Positions 9,754 through 18,777 of a stretch of 40,309 nt of DNA are shown piece by piece. How positions within the stretch are numbered: position 1 is the first letter of the stretch; each line of letters starts with the position of its first letter. The notes beneath the pieces are model-generated. The model saw only the letters and a program-made list of their open reading frames with translations. It searched no databases and was not told the origin of the DNA. This DNA is from Cytobacillus firmus DS1 (GTDB taxonomy: Bacteria > Bacillota > Bacilli > Bacillales > Cytobacillaceae): positions 1-40,309 of the forward strand of contig NZ_APVL01000024.1 of the NCBI RefSeq assembly GCF_000565285.1. The letters are read 5' to 3'. A program made the translations under genes and the position numbers.

Positions 9754-11172
9754 ATGACTGTTGAAGGAAAAAGGGATGTAGATTTGTTAGTTATTGGTGC
9801 AGGATCAGGAGGTTATGTAGCTGCCATACGTGCTGCTCAGTTAGGAAAAAAAGTGGTTTTGGTGGATAAAGCAGAATTAGGAGGGGTTTGCCTTAACCGT
9901 GGCTGTATACCTTCAAAGGCTCTTATTAGTGCTTCTGAACGAGTAAAACACATAAAACACGCCAACTCAATGGGAATAAAGGTTTCTGGTGAAGTTGAAG
10001 TAGAGATGCCAGAAGTAGTGAAGTGGAAGGACGGTATTGTGAATAAACTAACGAATGGAGTTCGTACTTTACTGAAAGGCAATGGAGTAGAAGTCATTAG
10101 TGGGGAAGCTTATCTCACTGAACCCTATGTTGCCAAAATCAAATTTGGTAACGAAGAACAATTCTTTTCATACAAAGACTTAATCCTTGCGATAGGATCT
10201 TTACCAACTGAGTTAAAAAGTATGCCATTTGATAGAAAAAGAATCATCTCTTCAACTGAGGCATTGATGCTTCAAGAAGTGCCAAAACATTTAGTTGTAG
10301 TAGGTGGTGGTTATATCGGTTTGGAGTTGGGAACTGCTTATGCTAAATTTGGAGCCAAAGTAACAATTCTTGAGGGAACAGATACAATTCTTCCAGGTAC
10401 GGACCCTATGCTTACAAATGTAGTAAAACGTCATTTAAAGGAACTTGGTATTACAGTTATAACGAATGCTTTAGTCCAAGGCGGAGAAAATACAGGCGAT
10501 GAAATAAAAGTTGAAGTTCAGGTTAATGGAAAGGAAGAAACAATTAAAGGGGATTATTGCTTAGTTTCTATTGGAAGAAAACCAAACACAGGAAAAATTG
10601 GATTGGAGAATATCGGGGTTGAATTAGACCAACGCGGTTTTATTAAGATAAATGATAAATGCCAAACAAATGTTGAACATGTATATGCGATCGGGGACTG
10701 TGCTGGTGGTTACCTCCTTGCTCATAAAGCTAGTTATGAAGGTAAGATAGCTGCAGAGGTAATAAGTGGGCTAAAAAGTGTGATTGATTTTCAGGCAATG
10801 CCTTTTGTTATTTTCAGCGATCCGGAAGTAGCTTATACAGGTTTAACGGAGAAGGAAGCAAAGGAAGAAGGTTATGAAACAGTTTCTAGTCGTTTTCCAT
10901 TCCAAGCTAACGGCAGAGCTTTATCTGTGTCTGATGCTGATGGTTTTGTACAAGTTGTGGCGGAAAAGGAATCTAATCGGGTGTTAGGTGTACAAATGGT
11001 AGGTCCAGAAGTATCATCTCTTATTGCTGAAGCTGTTTTTGCAATTGAGTCAGGGGCAACTGCAGAAGATCTCAGCCTTACAATTCATGCACACCCAACT
11101 TTACCTGAACCACTCATGGAAGCAGCTGAAGGAGTTATGGGACATGCTATTCATATGCTGAATAAAAAATAA
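9754..11172 (+). CDS. Orphan dihydrolipoyl dehydrogenase (E3-type flavoprotein disulfide reductase)
   Basis: This 472-aa enzyme should oxidise dihydrolipoamide with NAD+ through FAD and an active disulfide. An N-terminal FAD-binding GAGSGG (15-20) is followed by the redox pair C46/C51 in GGVCLNRGC. A second nucleotide fold begins at VVVGGGYIGLE, and the C-terminal dimerisation domain has the catalytic HAHPTLPEPLME. That His-Pro...Glu signature marks lipoamide dehydrogenase and excludes mercuric reductase, which also usually has a C-terminal Cys pair not seen here. No E1 or E2 partner genes are nearby, so it would serve the host's 2-oxoacid dehydrogenase complexes or another thiol role. The start follows GAAGGAGG at a good distance. 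Confidence 0.92.
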   Translation: MTVEGKRDVDLLVIGAGSGGYVAAIRAAQLGKKVVLVDKAELGGVCLNRGCIPSKALISASERVKHIKHANSMGIKVSGEVEVEMPEVVKWKDGIVNKLTNGVRTLLKGNGVEVISGEAYLTEPYVAKIKFGNEEQFFSYKDLILAIGSLPTELKSMPFDRKRIISSTEALMLQEVPKHLVVVGGGYIGLELGTAYAKFGAKVTILEGTDTILPGTDPMLTNVVKRHLKELGITVITNALVQGGENTGDEIKVEVQVNGKEETIKGDYCLVSIGRKPNTGKIGLENIGVELDQRGFIKINDKCQTNVEHVYAIGDCAGGYLLAHKASYEGKIAAEVISGLKSVIDFQAMPFVIFSDPEVAYTGLTEKEAKEEGYETVSSRFPFQANGRALSVSDADGFVQVVAEKESNRVLGVQMVGPEVSSLIAEAVFAIESGATAEDLSLTIHAHPTLPEPLMEAAEGVMGHAIHMLNKK

Positions 11173-11203
11173 TTCGAACAGTTAGAGCATATTTAATTTA
11201 ACT

Positions 11204-11230
11204 GGCCTGCACAACCATAAGTGCAGGTCG
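11204..11230 (+). terminator. Hairpin between the lpd-like and ZIP genes
   Basis: CCTGCAC (11206-11212) pairs with GTGCAGG (11221-11227) over an 8-nt loop. There is no real T-run, so it may be only a weak terminator or an mRNA structure. Confidence 0.4.
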
Positions 11231-11259
11231 AATTATTTATACTAATGGAGTGACGATTA

Positions 11260-12009
11260 ATGGAAATCATTTTTTATGTAATAACGGCAGCTTTACCTAA
11301 TGTTTTGGGCGGTTTTGTTATTTTTCTTAAGAAAAATTGGTCCAGAAGAAGTTTATATGCTCTAATGGCTTTAAGTTCCGGATTACTTTTCTCAATTGCA
11401 ATTATGGATCTAGTACCAGAAGCTTTAGAAATAATGGAATCAAGTTCAATCTATATCATTTTAGGTTTTGGTATCATATTTTTATTTCAACAGCTGGTAT
11501 CATCTCATTTTCATTTTGGAGAAGAGACACATCAATCTCAAACCCATACTACAATGTATGGTGCATTAATAGGCATGATAATACACACTTTTTTTGATGG
11601 TTTATCAATTGTAGCTAGTTTTGCAATAAACAGCGGATTAGGTTTTGTCGTATTAATTGCCGTCCTACTACATAAGATACCTGATGGTTTAACTATATCT
11701 TCCATTGTATTTACAAGCTTGAAAAGCAAAAAGAAAGCTATCGGAGCAGCTGGTTTATTAGGTTTATCTACCATAGTGGGGGCTACCGCAGCTTTGTTTC
11801 TAACAGAACTCGTTTCTTTACAAAGTAGCATTCTTGCCATTTCGCTTTCATTAACTGCAGGTATATTTTTATACATAGCTTTAACTGATTTATTACCTGT
11901 TGTAAATGCGACAGAGGATAGGCCTATTATTCTTTTCTTTTTCGGGGGGATTTTTTTAAATTTTGGGCTTCATTGGATGTTTGAGCAATTAGCTCCTCAT
12001 ATCCACTAG
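11260..12009 (+). CDS. ZIP-family divalent metal transporter
   Basis: This 249-aa membrane protein has about eight predicted hydrophobic spans. ZIP proteins move Zn(II), Fe(II) or Mn(II) into the cytoplasm. The paired metal-site helices are visible as HTFFDGLSI and LLHKIPDGL. A His-containing loop (HFHFGEETHQSQTHTT) lies between spans 3 and 4. An importer inside an efflux island may restore an essential metal lost during Cd/Zn expulsion; this is inference. Substrate cannot be told from sequence. A bidirectional terminator follows. Confidence 0.88.
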   Translation: MEIIFYVITAALPNVLGGFVIFLKKNWSRRSLYALMALSSGLLFSIAIMDLVPEALEIMESSSIYIILGFGIIFLFQQLVSSHFHFGEETHQSQTHTTMYGALIGMIIHTFFDGLSIVASFAINSGLGFVVLIAVLLHKIPDGLTISSIVFTSLKSKKKAIGAAGLLGLSTIVGATAALFLTELVSLQSSILAISLSLTAGIFLYIALTDLLPVVNATEDRPIILFFFGGIFLNFGLHWMFEQLAPHIH

Positions 12010-12063
12010 CATGAAAAGACGTAAATATTGTGTAAGGGAATAGGAAACTGTTTTTTTATTTAT

Positions 12064-12114
12064 AAAAAAAGAAAGAGCTTGGACCTTTATGTAGCCCATG
12101 CTCTTTCTTTTGGT
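12064..12114. terminator. Bidirectional terminator
   Basis: AAAGAAAGAGC and GCTCTTTCTTT form the arms, with A residues on one side and T residues on the other. It serves the convergent ZIP gene and the small secreted-protein gene. Confidence 0.8.
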
Positions 12115-12122
12115 TGTTATTC

Positions 12123-12416
12123 CTACCAACAATCGTCATACATAGAATAGTTTTGGTTCTGGTAGTTATTCGTGGTACTTTCATTTGAATTTGCCTGTCC
12201 TGTATTTAAATTCTTTGAAGTTGAGGTTTCATGCTGGATATTATTTTGATGTTTATTCATGAAAGAATTCATCATTTCAGAACAATAATCCATCATCTGT
12301 TGCCAATTTCCATTCCCATTCCCTTGACTAGGAGTACTGTTTGAATGTGCAAGAGCAGCAGTGCCAATACCTAGAAATAAAGCAATAGCTACTAAAGACG
12401 TAAGTAACTTTTTCAT
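12123..12416 (-). CDS. Small secreted Met/Cys/His-containing protein
   Basis: I do not recognise this 97-aa protein. It starts at ATG 12416, which has a strong GGAGGGTGG ribosome site, rather than at upstream in-frame starts. A clear signal peptide (MKKLLTSLVAIALFLGIG, then ALAHS) ends near residue 24. The mature part is Asn/Gln/Ser-rich with a short Met cluster holding one Cys and nearby His residues (WQQMMDYCSEMMNSFMNKH), and it ends in a second Cys-Trp. Residues of this sort can bind soft metals, and the neighbours are metal genes, so an extracytoplasmic metal-binding role is plausible but unproven. Confidence 0.78.
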   Translation of the reverse strand: MKKLLTSLVAIALFLGIGTAALAHSNSTPSQGNGNGNWQQMMDYCSEMMNSFMNKHQNNIQHETSTSKNLNTGQANSNESTTNNYQNQNYSMYDDCW

Positions 12417-12545
12417 ACTTCCACCCTCCTTTATCCTCATTATACCCATATATATAAAATACGAAAACAGGGAGATTGAAATTTACAAAAATTCAAAAAA
12501 AGATAAAGAGCTTTCTTTATAAGTAAAAGAACTTTTTGAACAAAC

Positions 12546-12573
12546 ACTGAGTTTTATCTATATACATACTTTA
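12546..12573 (+). promoter_or_regulatory. Possible sigma-K-type promoter for the Tyr-rich protein
   Basis: AC (12546-12547), 17 bp, then CATACTTTA (12565-12573) fits the mother-cell sigma-K pattern AC-N16/17-CATANNNTA. The pattern is short, so chance occurrence is possible. Confidence 0.3.
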
Positions 12574-12607
12574 GAAAGAGCGCTCGTATGAAAAGGAGAG
12601 TAAAAAA

Positions 12608-12823
12608 ATGTATTATTATCCTAATCAATGGTATCAATATCCATATGTTTATCGATTAGAAGAGCAAGAGGAACAAGAATGGGAAATTGAGAAAAAATTT
12701 ATGGATGATATGAGGAAAATGATGTATCAACAATTGCTGATGCAAAAGGAAATATTAGAAAAGATCCATCATATTGAAAGGAGATTATGTAATTTAGAAA
12801 GAAAGTATAAAGGCCTTTCATAA
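12608..12823 (+). CDS. Small Tyr-rich protein with predicted coiled coil
   Basis: This 71-aa product is not recognised. The first 17 residues are very rich in Tyr and Trp (MYYYPNQWYQYPYVY). The rest is strongly charged and looks like one long amphipathic helix, with ILEKIHHIERRLCNLERK near the end. The ATG follows AAAAGGAGAG at a good distance. Tyr-rich short proteins are common in spore coats, and a sigma-K-like element lies upstream, but neither point proves a sporulation role. A terminator at 12846-12901 separates it from convergent cysK. Confidence 0.75.
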   Translation: MYYYPNQWYQYPYVYRLEEQEEQEWEIEKKFMDDMRKMMYQQLLMQKEILEKIHHIERRLCNLERKYKGLS

Positions 12824-12845
12824 AACAGGTTACTCCTTTTTCACC

Positions 12846-12901
12846 AAAAAAAATTCTATAGGTGTAGCTCTAAACAAGTTACACCAACAGAATTTTTTAA
12901 C
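12846..12901. terminator. Bidirectional terminator between the Tyr-rich gene and cysK
   Basis: An interrupted stem pairs AAAAAATTCT with AGAATTTTTT, and GGTGTA with TACACC inside it. A and T runs on the two sides let it serve both convergent genes. Confidence 0.75.
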
Positions 12902-13829
12902 CTTCGAATTGATAAAGAGGTGTGCTTAAATATCTTTCTCCATTACTTGGAATAATCGAAACAACTTTTTTTCCTTTACCAAGCTTCTCAGCTGTTTTCA
13001 AGGCCGCATATATGGCAGCTCCTGAAGAAATTCCACAAAGAATCCCTTCTTCTTTTGCTACCAGACGTGATGTTTCAAAAGCCTGTTCATTCTCAACAGT
13101 AACTATCTCATCATAAATTTCAGTATTTAAAACTTCTGGTATGAACCCTGCACCAATTCCTTGAATATTATGAGGTCCTGGCTTACCGCCAGAAAGCACT
13201 GGGGAAGTTACTGGCTCAACAGCTACAATATGAACATTTGGATACTTTCCCTTCAGTACCTGACCAGCCCCTGTAATCGTACCTCCTGTACCAATACCAG
13301 AAACAAAGGCATCGATTCCACCAATTTCTTCTGCTTGTCTAAGAAGCTCTCGTCCCGTTTGTTCTCGATGGATTTTTGGATTAGCAGGATTATTAAACTG
13401 TTGTGGCACAAAATACTTTGGATTTTCCTCTAATAACTCTTGAGCTTTTCGAATTGCTCCCCCCATACCTTCTGGTCCAGGAGTTAAAACAAGCTCGGCA
13501 CCATAGGCACGGAGTAAATTTCGACGTTCTACACTCATGGTTTCTGGCATGACGATAATCGTTTTATATCCTTTTGCTGCAGCTACCATCGCCAACCCAA
13601 TTCCTGTATTTCCACTAGTAGGTTCAACAATAGTACTTCCAGATGCTAATGTTCCATCTTGTTCAGCAGCTTCAATCATAGCTAAAGCAATACGATCCTT
13701 CACACTGCTTCCTGGGTTAAAATATTCAAGCTTCAAAAAAATATCTGCATGATCAGGATTTACAGCACGATTAAGTTTAACAAGCGGAGTATTTCCAATT
13801 AGTTCTGCAATTGAATTGGCTACTTTCAT
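12897..13829 (-). CDS. cysK: Cysteine synthase (O-acetylserine sulfhydrylase)
   Basis: This PLP enzyme makes cysteine from O-acetylserine and sulfide in the cytoplasm. The 310-aa length from ATG 13829 (ribosome site AGGAGGAG) matches CysK. The Schiff-base lysine is K44 in PGSSVKDR. The substrate loop TSGNTG and the phosphate-binding GTGGTITG are intact, and the protein ends in a normal C-terminal segment. A second copy on a metal island would raise cysteine and hence thiol supply under Cd stress; that link is inferred. It is last in the leftward series cadD, lspA, cysK, but separated from lspA by 454 nt, so it may have its own promoter. Confidence 0.95.
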   Translation of the reverse strand: MKVANSIAELIGNTPLVKLNRAVNPDHADIFLKLEYFNPGSSVKDRIALAMIEAAEQDGTLASGSTIVEPTSGNTGIGLAMVAAAKGYKTIIVMPETMSVERRNLLRAYGAELVLTPGPEGMGGAIRKAQELLEENPKYFVPQQFNNPANPKIHREQTGRELLRQAEEIGGIDAFVSGIGTGGTITGAGQVLKGKYPNVHIVAVEPVTSPVLSGGKPGPHNIQGIGAGFIPEVLNTEIYDEIVTVENEQAFETSRLVAKEEGILCGISSGAAIYAALKTAEKLGKGKKVVSIIPSNGERYLSTPLYQFEG

Positions 13830-14283
13830 TAAAATCTCCTCCAAATACTAGTAATTGTTGTATAGGCTTATCTACCACTGCCCTTCACAGTGATATGGCT
13901 TATCTTTCCTATAAGGGCGATAGCTTTTTCATTACCACTCCATATCACAACCGTCATTCACGTATTGTCTATGACTTAGTTCAACTTTACTTGCATTTTG
14001 CTCATTATTATTTTTCGTACTGAGCATATCGTTTAGGGCTTGTCCATAGGCATGCATTTCCTTCATAAATGGTAGTCTACGATCGAACATTGAGACTATC
14101 TCTTTTATCCACTCCTTTCGGAAGGATGATAAAAAAATTAAAAGCTCTTTCCTGAAGGATTTTACGGAATAATCACATAAAGAAAACCACACTTCATTTC
14201 AATAATAAAATAATCGTTTAATCATTAAAGTTATTTTGCAATTTCTTTAAGGATCGAATGAGGTATGGATTTGTGTCTATAAT
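13830..14283. other. cysK-lspA intergenic region
   Basis: This 454-nt stretch contains a possible small minus-strand ORF (13932-14192) and several imperfect short inverted repeats near 13880-13930. I found no T-box sequence, no S-box and no CadC-type operator here. Confidence 0.5.
13932..14192 (-). CDS. Possible small protein upstream of cysK
   Basis: A GTG-started frame of 86 codons, or 53 codons from an internal ATG at 14093, ends KVELSHRQYVNDGCDMEW. The second half is hydrophilic and has the look of coding sequence. No good ribosome site precedes any possible start, and I recognise no family. It could equally be a degraded gene or a chance ORF. Confidence 0.35.
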   Translation of the reverse strand: MWFSLCDYSVKSFRKELLIFLSSFRKEWIKEIVSMFDRRLPFMKEMHAYGQALNDMLSTKNNNEQNASKVELSHRQYVNDGCDMEW

Positions 14284-14730
14284 CTAGGATAGATTTTTTT
14301 GTGTTTTAGATTCTCTATAAGTACTTATCATTAACAAAATAACTCCACTAACTAAAAATACATCCGCAGTATTAAAAATTGGATAATTAATAAATGTAAC
14401 TTCGAACATATCTGTTACTTCCCCAAAAATTAAACGGTCTAAAACGTTTCCCATTGCACCTCCTATAAAAAAGCCAAAGGCTATTCGTGTTAGGTTATCA
14501 GAGACTTTACGAGAATAAAAAAGGCCAATAACTATAACAATAATTGCAATGCTAATTAAGAATATTTTTTGTCCCGAAAAAATTCCCCAGGCAGCACCCG
14601 CATTGCGATGAGATGTTAATTGAAAAACACCATTGATAAGTGGAATGGATTGTCCGTAATCCATAAAATTTCGAACCAAATGTTTACATAATTGATCAAT
14701 ACTTACTGTGAGAATAATGATCCAATACAA
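14284..14730 (-). CDS. lspA: Lipoprotein signal peptidase (signal peptidase II)
   Basis: This aspartic membrane protease removes signal peptides from diacylated prolipoproteins. From TTG 14730 (ribosome site GAGGTG just upstream; GTG 14739 is the alternative) it is 148 aa with four hydrophobic spans. The family blocks are intact: SIDQLCK, SHRNAGAAWGI, GNVLDRL and NTADV, the last two carrying the catalytic Asp residues. It lies 111 nt downstream of cadD on the same strand. LspA-like genes recur in metal-resistance loci (pbrC of Cupriavidus is the known case), so this is likely functional cargo. Confidence 0.93.
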   Translation of the reverse strand: MYWIIILTVSIDQLCKHLVRNFMDYGQSIPLINGVFQLTSHRNAGAAWGIFSGQKIFLISIAIIVIVIGLFYSRKVSDNLTRIAFGFFIGGAMGNVLDRLIFGEVTDMFEVTFINYPIFNTADVFLVSGVILLMISTYRESKTQKNLS

Positions 14731-14841
14731 AATTGTCACCTCGGAGTTCTATTTTCCATAAAGAATTGTATTAAATACTTTTTAAAAGTATAGGGGATTT
14801 ATCAGTAAAATGATCTTAAACCATTACGGTAAATTTAGAAT

Positions 14842-15519
14842 TTAATTATTTTCAAAATTTACGAAGTGAGACCACAGGTTAGAAAATATATTATTTTCTA
14901 CCATGATATAAAAACCTAATCCTATAAACACAATTGGAATAACCCATCGGCCGTATTTCTCAAGTGTTTCAGACACATATCTGAATCTAGCTAGACGATA
15001 GCCGATTAAACACCAGACAGCAACCATTATAAAGAAGGTAACAACTGTAATAACCAGTTGGTTGTTATTTAAAGTAGAAAAGAACGGAACATAAATTCCA
15101 ATATTGTCTCCACCATTGGCAAATGTGATAAAGGCAACACTTAAATAGAACTTATTAAATTTATTTAAACTGGAAAGAATAGCACCTTCATCTTCATCTT
15201 CACCCTTTATAAACAGTCTAACTCCTAAGTAGATCGGGATTAGTCCTAATAAACCTACCCACTGCTCAGGAATGAGTGTTACTCCAAATGTTGCTAATAT
15301 ACTGATTAAAACTAAAAGTGCAAAACCAAGATATTGGCCAATGACTATATCTCTAGGGTAAATACGGTTTCCATTCGGCTGCATGTTAACCGTTCGGCCA
15401 TTACTTGCTTTAGCTTGTGAACTTGCCTGAGAGAACAGCAACATCAAGACAAAAATATCATCGATATTGGTTACTATAAAAGACCCTAAAGCAGAGAGAA
15501 TGGGTAAAATTAAATTCAT
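14842..15519 (-). CDS. cadD: CadD-family cadmium resistance transporter
   Basis: This 225-aa membrane protein belongs to the CadD family, first described on staphylococcal plasmids, which gives cadmium resistance by efflux or sequestration. It has about six hydrophobic spans and the early acidic FIVTNIDDIFVLMLLF motif. A charged central loop (KGEDEDEGAI) and NGGDNIGIYVPF follow. The ATG has AAAAAGGAG upstream. It is divergent from resA. Their shared 266-nt region contains a CadC operator, with a good leftward promoter (TTGACA, 17 bp, TAATCT), so it is probably metal-induced together with resA. Confidence 0.92.
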   Translation of the reverse strand: MNLILPILSALGSFIVTNIDDIFVLMLLFSQASSQAKASNGRTVNMQPNGNRIYPRDIVIGQYLGFALLVLISILATFGVTLIPEQWVGLLGLIPIYLGVRLFIKGEDEDEGAILSSLNKFNKFYLSVAFITFANGGDNIGIYVPFFSTLNNNQLVITVVTFFIMVAVWCLIGYRLARFRYVSETLEKYGRWVIPIVFIGLGFYIMVENNIFSNLWSHFVNFENN

Positions 15520-15684
15520 AAAAAAACTCCTTTTTAAAAAATTACATAAACAGAATAAAAGATATTTAATTATATTAGTTTGTTACACCTCTATTATTCC
15601 CCTTTGTCTTCATGTAATGATTACAATTTTCACTTAGTATGTTCCTAGAATGAGTTGTTTAGGTGCAAACATTGAAAGTTTTAT

Positions 15685-15700
15685 TCAAATAATTGTTTGA
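15685..15700. promoter_or_regulatory. CadC operator in the cadD-resA intergenic region
   Basis: TCAAATAATTGTTTGA matches the form of the cadCA operators, and its arms extend to 8 bp (TATTCAAA facing TTTGAATA). It lies near the expected start of the cadD transcript and contains the -35 of the resA promoter. Confidence 0.75.
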
Positions 15701-15725
15701 ATATATTGTGCTTTTAGATTAAAAT
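15697..15725 (+). promoter_or_regulatory. Probable resA operon promoter
   Basis: TTGAAT (15697-15702) and TAAAAT (15720-15725) are 17 bp apart. The -35 overlaps the right arm of the CadC operator, so CadC would exclude polymerase. Confidence 0.6.
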
Positions 15726-15744
15726 TATTAACGTAAAATGTCAA
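15716..15744 (-). promoter_or_regulatory. Probable cadD promoter
   Basis: On the minus strand, TTGACA (15744-15739) and TAATCT (15721-15716) are 17 bp apart. Transcription would start close to the CadC operator at 15685-15700. Confidence 0.65.
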
Positions 15745-15785
15745 CATTAAAGTGTTGGTTTGAATGATATAAAAAGGAGAGTAAA

Positions 15786-16313
15786 ATGAAAAATAAAAGA
15801 ACCAGAACTATTGTACGTATTAGTCTTCTATTTCTTATGGCTTTAGCAGTAGCCTATACGCTTTATCAAAACTTTTTTTCTGAAAAAATACGGGTTCAAG
15901 CAGGGGATCAAGCACCTGACTTTATTCTTGAGGATATGAACGGTAACAACGTTCAACTTTCTGATTTAAAAGGAAAAGGAGTTTTTCTTAACTTTTGGGG
16001 TACTTGGTGCAAGCCTTGTGAAAAGGAAATGCCTTATATGGAAAGACAATATAGCCATTTTAAGAATCTTGGTGTAGAGATATTAGCAGTAAATATTGCA
16101 GAAAGTGATATTGCAATTGAATCGTTTGTAGATAGGCATGGGCTTACATTCCCAATACTTAAAGATAAAGATAGTGCAGTAACGGAAGCATATGACATAA
16201 CCCCGATTCCTACAACATTTTTAATCGATAAGAATGGTAAAGTGTTAAAAGTGATCACAGGAAGTATGACCGAAAGTGACATAGCAAACTATATGGAACT
16301 CATTAAGCCATAG
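15786..16313 (+). CDS. resA: ResA-like membrane-anchored thiol-disulfide oxidoreductase
   Basis: ResA reduces the oxidised haem-binding cysteines of apocytochrome c outside the membrane. The 175-aa protein has one N-terminal membrane anchor (about 10-28) and a thioredoxin fold with the active site W-C75-K-P-C78. B. subtilis ResA has C-E-P-C at nearly the same positions; here Lys replaces Glu. PIPTTFLID supplies the cis-proline. It starts a tightly packed operon with ccdA, resB and resC. No resD or resE is present, and the promoter carries a CadC operator instead. Confidence 0.93.
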   Translation: MKNKRTRTIVRISLLFLMALAVAYTLYQNFFSEKIRVQAGDQAPDFILEDMNGNNVQLSDLKGKGVFLNFWGTWCKPCEKEMPYMERQYSHFKNLGVEILAVNIAESDIAIESFVDRHGLTFPILKDKDSAVTEAYDITPIPTTFLIDKNGKVLKVITGSMTESDIANYMELIKP

Positions 16314-16341
16314 TAATAATAAACAGTTAGGTGGTATCTTT

Positions 16342-17049
16342 TTGGAACAACTAAATTTATTTCTTGCATTCGGTGCAGGTCTTTTATCATTTATTTCACC
16401 TTGTTCACTTCCTTTGTATCCAGCTTTTCTTTCCTATATTACAGGAGTGTCCGTAAATGATCTAAAAAAAGAAAAAGGTATTTTACGAAGGAAAGCTTTC
16501 ATCCATACCATTCTGTTTTTAGTAGGATTTTCAATCATCTTTTTAGCCTTGGGGCTTTCTACTTCTTTTATCGGTACCTTCTTTATGGATTATCAAGATC
16601 TACTAAGACAACTTGGAGCTATTGTGATGGTGTTTTTTGGTTTAGTTTTAACAGGGATTCTTAAATTTGATTTCCTACTTTCTGATAAGAAAATTCATTT
16701 TCAAAAGAGACCTTCAGGTTATATAGGATCGATTTTGATTGGAATTGGTTTTGCTGCTGGATGGACTCCTTGTTCAGGTCCAATCCTTGCAGGAGTTATT
16801 GCGTTAGGTGTCTCAGATCCAGGAAAAGGTCTACTATACATGGTTTTCTACGTCTTAGGTTTTTCCATTCCATTTTTATTAATGTCTTTATTTATTGATA
16901 AGATGACTTTTCTAAAGAAACATAGTGCAATTTTTATGTCTTTAGGAGGTATTTTGATGATTGTGATGGGAGTACTATTGTACTTTAATATGATGACAAA
17001 AATTATTGCAGTCTTAACAAGTTTGTTCGGAGGGTTTACTGGATTTTAA
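16342..17049 (+). CDS. ccdA: CcdA, transmembrane thiol-reductant carrier
   Basis: CcdA passes electrons from cytoplasmic thioredoxin across the membrane to ResA. The 235-aa protein has about six hydrophobic spans and the two family cysteines in FISPCSLPLYP and GWTPCSGPIL. The TTG at 16342 follows TTAGGTGGT at a good distance. It lies 28 nt after resA. Having its own ccdA makes the transposon's cytochrome c maturation set self-contained. Confidence 0.93.
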   Translation: MEQLNLFLAFGAGLLSFISPCSLPLYPAFLSYITGVSVNDLKKEKGILRRKAFIHTILFLVGFSIIFLALGLSTSFIGTFFMDYQDLLRQLGAIVMVFFGLVLTGILKFDFLLSDKKIHFQKRPSGYIGSILIGIGFAAGWTPCSGPILAGVIALGVSDPGKGLLYMVFYVLGFSIPFLLMSLFIDKMTFLKKHSAIFMSLGGILMIVMGVLLYFNMMTKIIAVLTSLFGGFTGF

Positions 17050-17115
17050 GGGAGGATTGGATTAGAAAGGTAAACTAAAAATATATTTTAGAGTTAAATC
17101 GTAAGGAGTTTTAGA

Positions 17116-18777
17116 ATGAAACTTGTCAAATGCGAATGTGGTCACTCTATTACTTATGGAACTGTTCTTTGTGAATCCTGTGGACGAACTATCGGTAACA
17201 GGAATAATGACGTTTCTGAAATGCTATTGGATATGAGATACGATGGAGGGGCAAGACGCTCACAAACATATAAAAAGTCACTTACCGATAAAATTTGGAA
17301 CTTTTTCTCATCCGTTAAAGTAGGGGTTTGGATAATTGTTCTTCTTTTAGCTGCTTCTGCGATTGGAACAATTTTTCCTCAAGAGATGTATATTTCTCCA
17401 ACCGTTGTTCCACAGGATTTTTATAAAGATGAATATGGATTTCTCGGACAAATGTATTATGAATTAGGTTTTCACAATCTGTATAGTTCATGGTGGTATT
17501 TTTTATTAATTGCAGCTCTTGGGATATCACTCGTTATCGCAAGTTTGGACCGGTTAATTCCATTGTATCGCGCTTTGAAAAAACAAGGGATTACACGTCA
17601 TGAAAGCTTCTTGCGCAGACAACGTCTATTCAGTGAAACAAAAGTCGAAGATAACCTTGATGAACAACTGGTTTTTATAATATCCAACTTGGAGAAAAAG
17701 CGTTATCAAGTACGTGAAGAAAATGGTGATTTGCTAGCAGAAAAATATCGATTTTCAAGGTGGGGACCTTATGTGAACCATGTTGGACTCATTATCTTCC
17801 TCATTGGAGGAATGCTGCGATTTGTGCCGGGGATGTATGTAGACGAAATGCTTTGGATTCGTGATGGTGAAACAGCTACTATCCCAGGAACCAATGGAAA
17901 ATACTATTTAAGCAGTGACAAGTTTATTATGGAAACCTATCAAAAAAATCAAGAAGATGATGTTTTTGCAAATACTCTTTCTCGAGTCGGAGATGGAAAT
18001 GTCGTTAAAAACTTCCAAACAAACGTGGCTTTGTATGAACGGAAAGGAGAAATCGTTCACGGGGCAGAACCTGAACTTGAAAAGATAAAAGATCAACAAA
18101 TCAGAGTTAATTATCCCTTAAAACACGATTCATATGCACTTTATCAAACCTCTTATAAATTAAATGAACTAAATAAGTTTAATTTTAGTTTAGTAGACAA
18201 AGAGACAGAAGAAAGTTTTGGCAAGATTACAGTTGATTTGTTAGAGCCAAAGAAGAAGTATGATTTAGGCAATGGGTATAAAGTTGAAATTGTGACTTAT
18301 TTGCCAAACTTCTATTTCAATAGTGAAGGAGTACCAGATACAAAAAACCGAGTTCCTGATAATCCAGCATTTGTATTTAAAATGATATCTCCTGAGAGAC
18401 CAGAAGGTGAAAAAAGCTTTGTCGCGATTCAAGAAACTTTTGAACCAAAAGAAGATAATCAATTGAAAATGAAATTTGAAGGCGTTCAAACGAAAAATTT
18501 GTCAGCTCTTACAGTTCGGAAAGATCATACATTATGGTTTCTTGGATTAGGCGGAGCTATTTTCATGATTGGAGTTATTCAAGGTATGTATTGGAATCAT
18601 AGGCGTATATGGATTAGACGTAATGGTGATTGCATATTAATTGCTGGACATACAAATAAAAATTGGTACGGTATTCGAAAGGAAATAAACAGTATTTTAA
18701 AAGAAACCAACGTTCAAGAACTAACTGATCAAACGAACGAGAAAAGCAAAAATTTTCAGGGGGGAAAGATGTGGTAG
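17116..18777 (+). CDS. resB: ResB-like cytochrome c maturation protein
   Basis: ResB and ResC form the System II (Ccs) complex that exports haem and attaches it to apocytochrome c. The 553-aa protein starts with a small Cys4 ribbon (CECGH...CESCG, residues 6-22). Three hydrophobic spans precede a large extracytoplasmic domain (about 240-460), and a last span lies near 475-495. Its stop overlaps the resC start by 7 nt, indicating translational coupling. The length is normal for Bacillus ResB. Confidence 0.93.
   Translation: MKLVKCECGHSITYGTVLCESCGRTIGNRNNDVSEMLLDMRYDGGARRSQTYKKSLTDKIWNFFSSVKVGVWIIVLLLAASAIGTIFPQEMYISPTVVPQDFYKDEYGFLGQMYYELGFHNLYSSWWYFLLIAALGISLVIASLDRLIPLYRALKKQGITRHESFLRRQRLFSETKVEDNLDEQLVFIISNLEKKRYQVREENGDLLAEKYRFSRWGPYVNHVGLIIFLIGGMLRFVPGMYVDEMLWIRDGETATIPGTNGKYYLSSDKFIMETYQKNQEDDVFANTLSRVGDGNVVKNFQTNVALYERKGEIVHGAEPELEKIKDQQIRVNYPLKHDSYALYQTSYKLNELNKFNFSLVDKETEESFGKITVDLLEPKKKYDLGNGYKVEIVTYLPNFYFNSEGVPDTKNRVPDNPAFVFKMISPERPEGEKSFVAIQETFEPKEDNQLKMKFEGVQTKNLSALTVRKDHTLWFLGLGGAIFMIGVIQGMYWNHRRIWIRRNGDCILIAGHTNKNWYGIRKEINSILKETNVQELTDQTNEKSKNFQGGKMW

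Noticed and set aside
9754..11172. Mercuric reductase as the identity of the flavoprotein
   Set aside because: There is no N-terminal metal-binding domain and no C-terminal Cys pair, and the HAHPTLPEPLME signature is that of lipoamide dehydrogenase. No mer genes are nearby.
13830..14283. T-box or S-box riboswitch upstream of cysK
   Set aside because: No T-box conserved sequence or S-box core was found on the minus strand; only short imperfect repeats are present.
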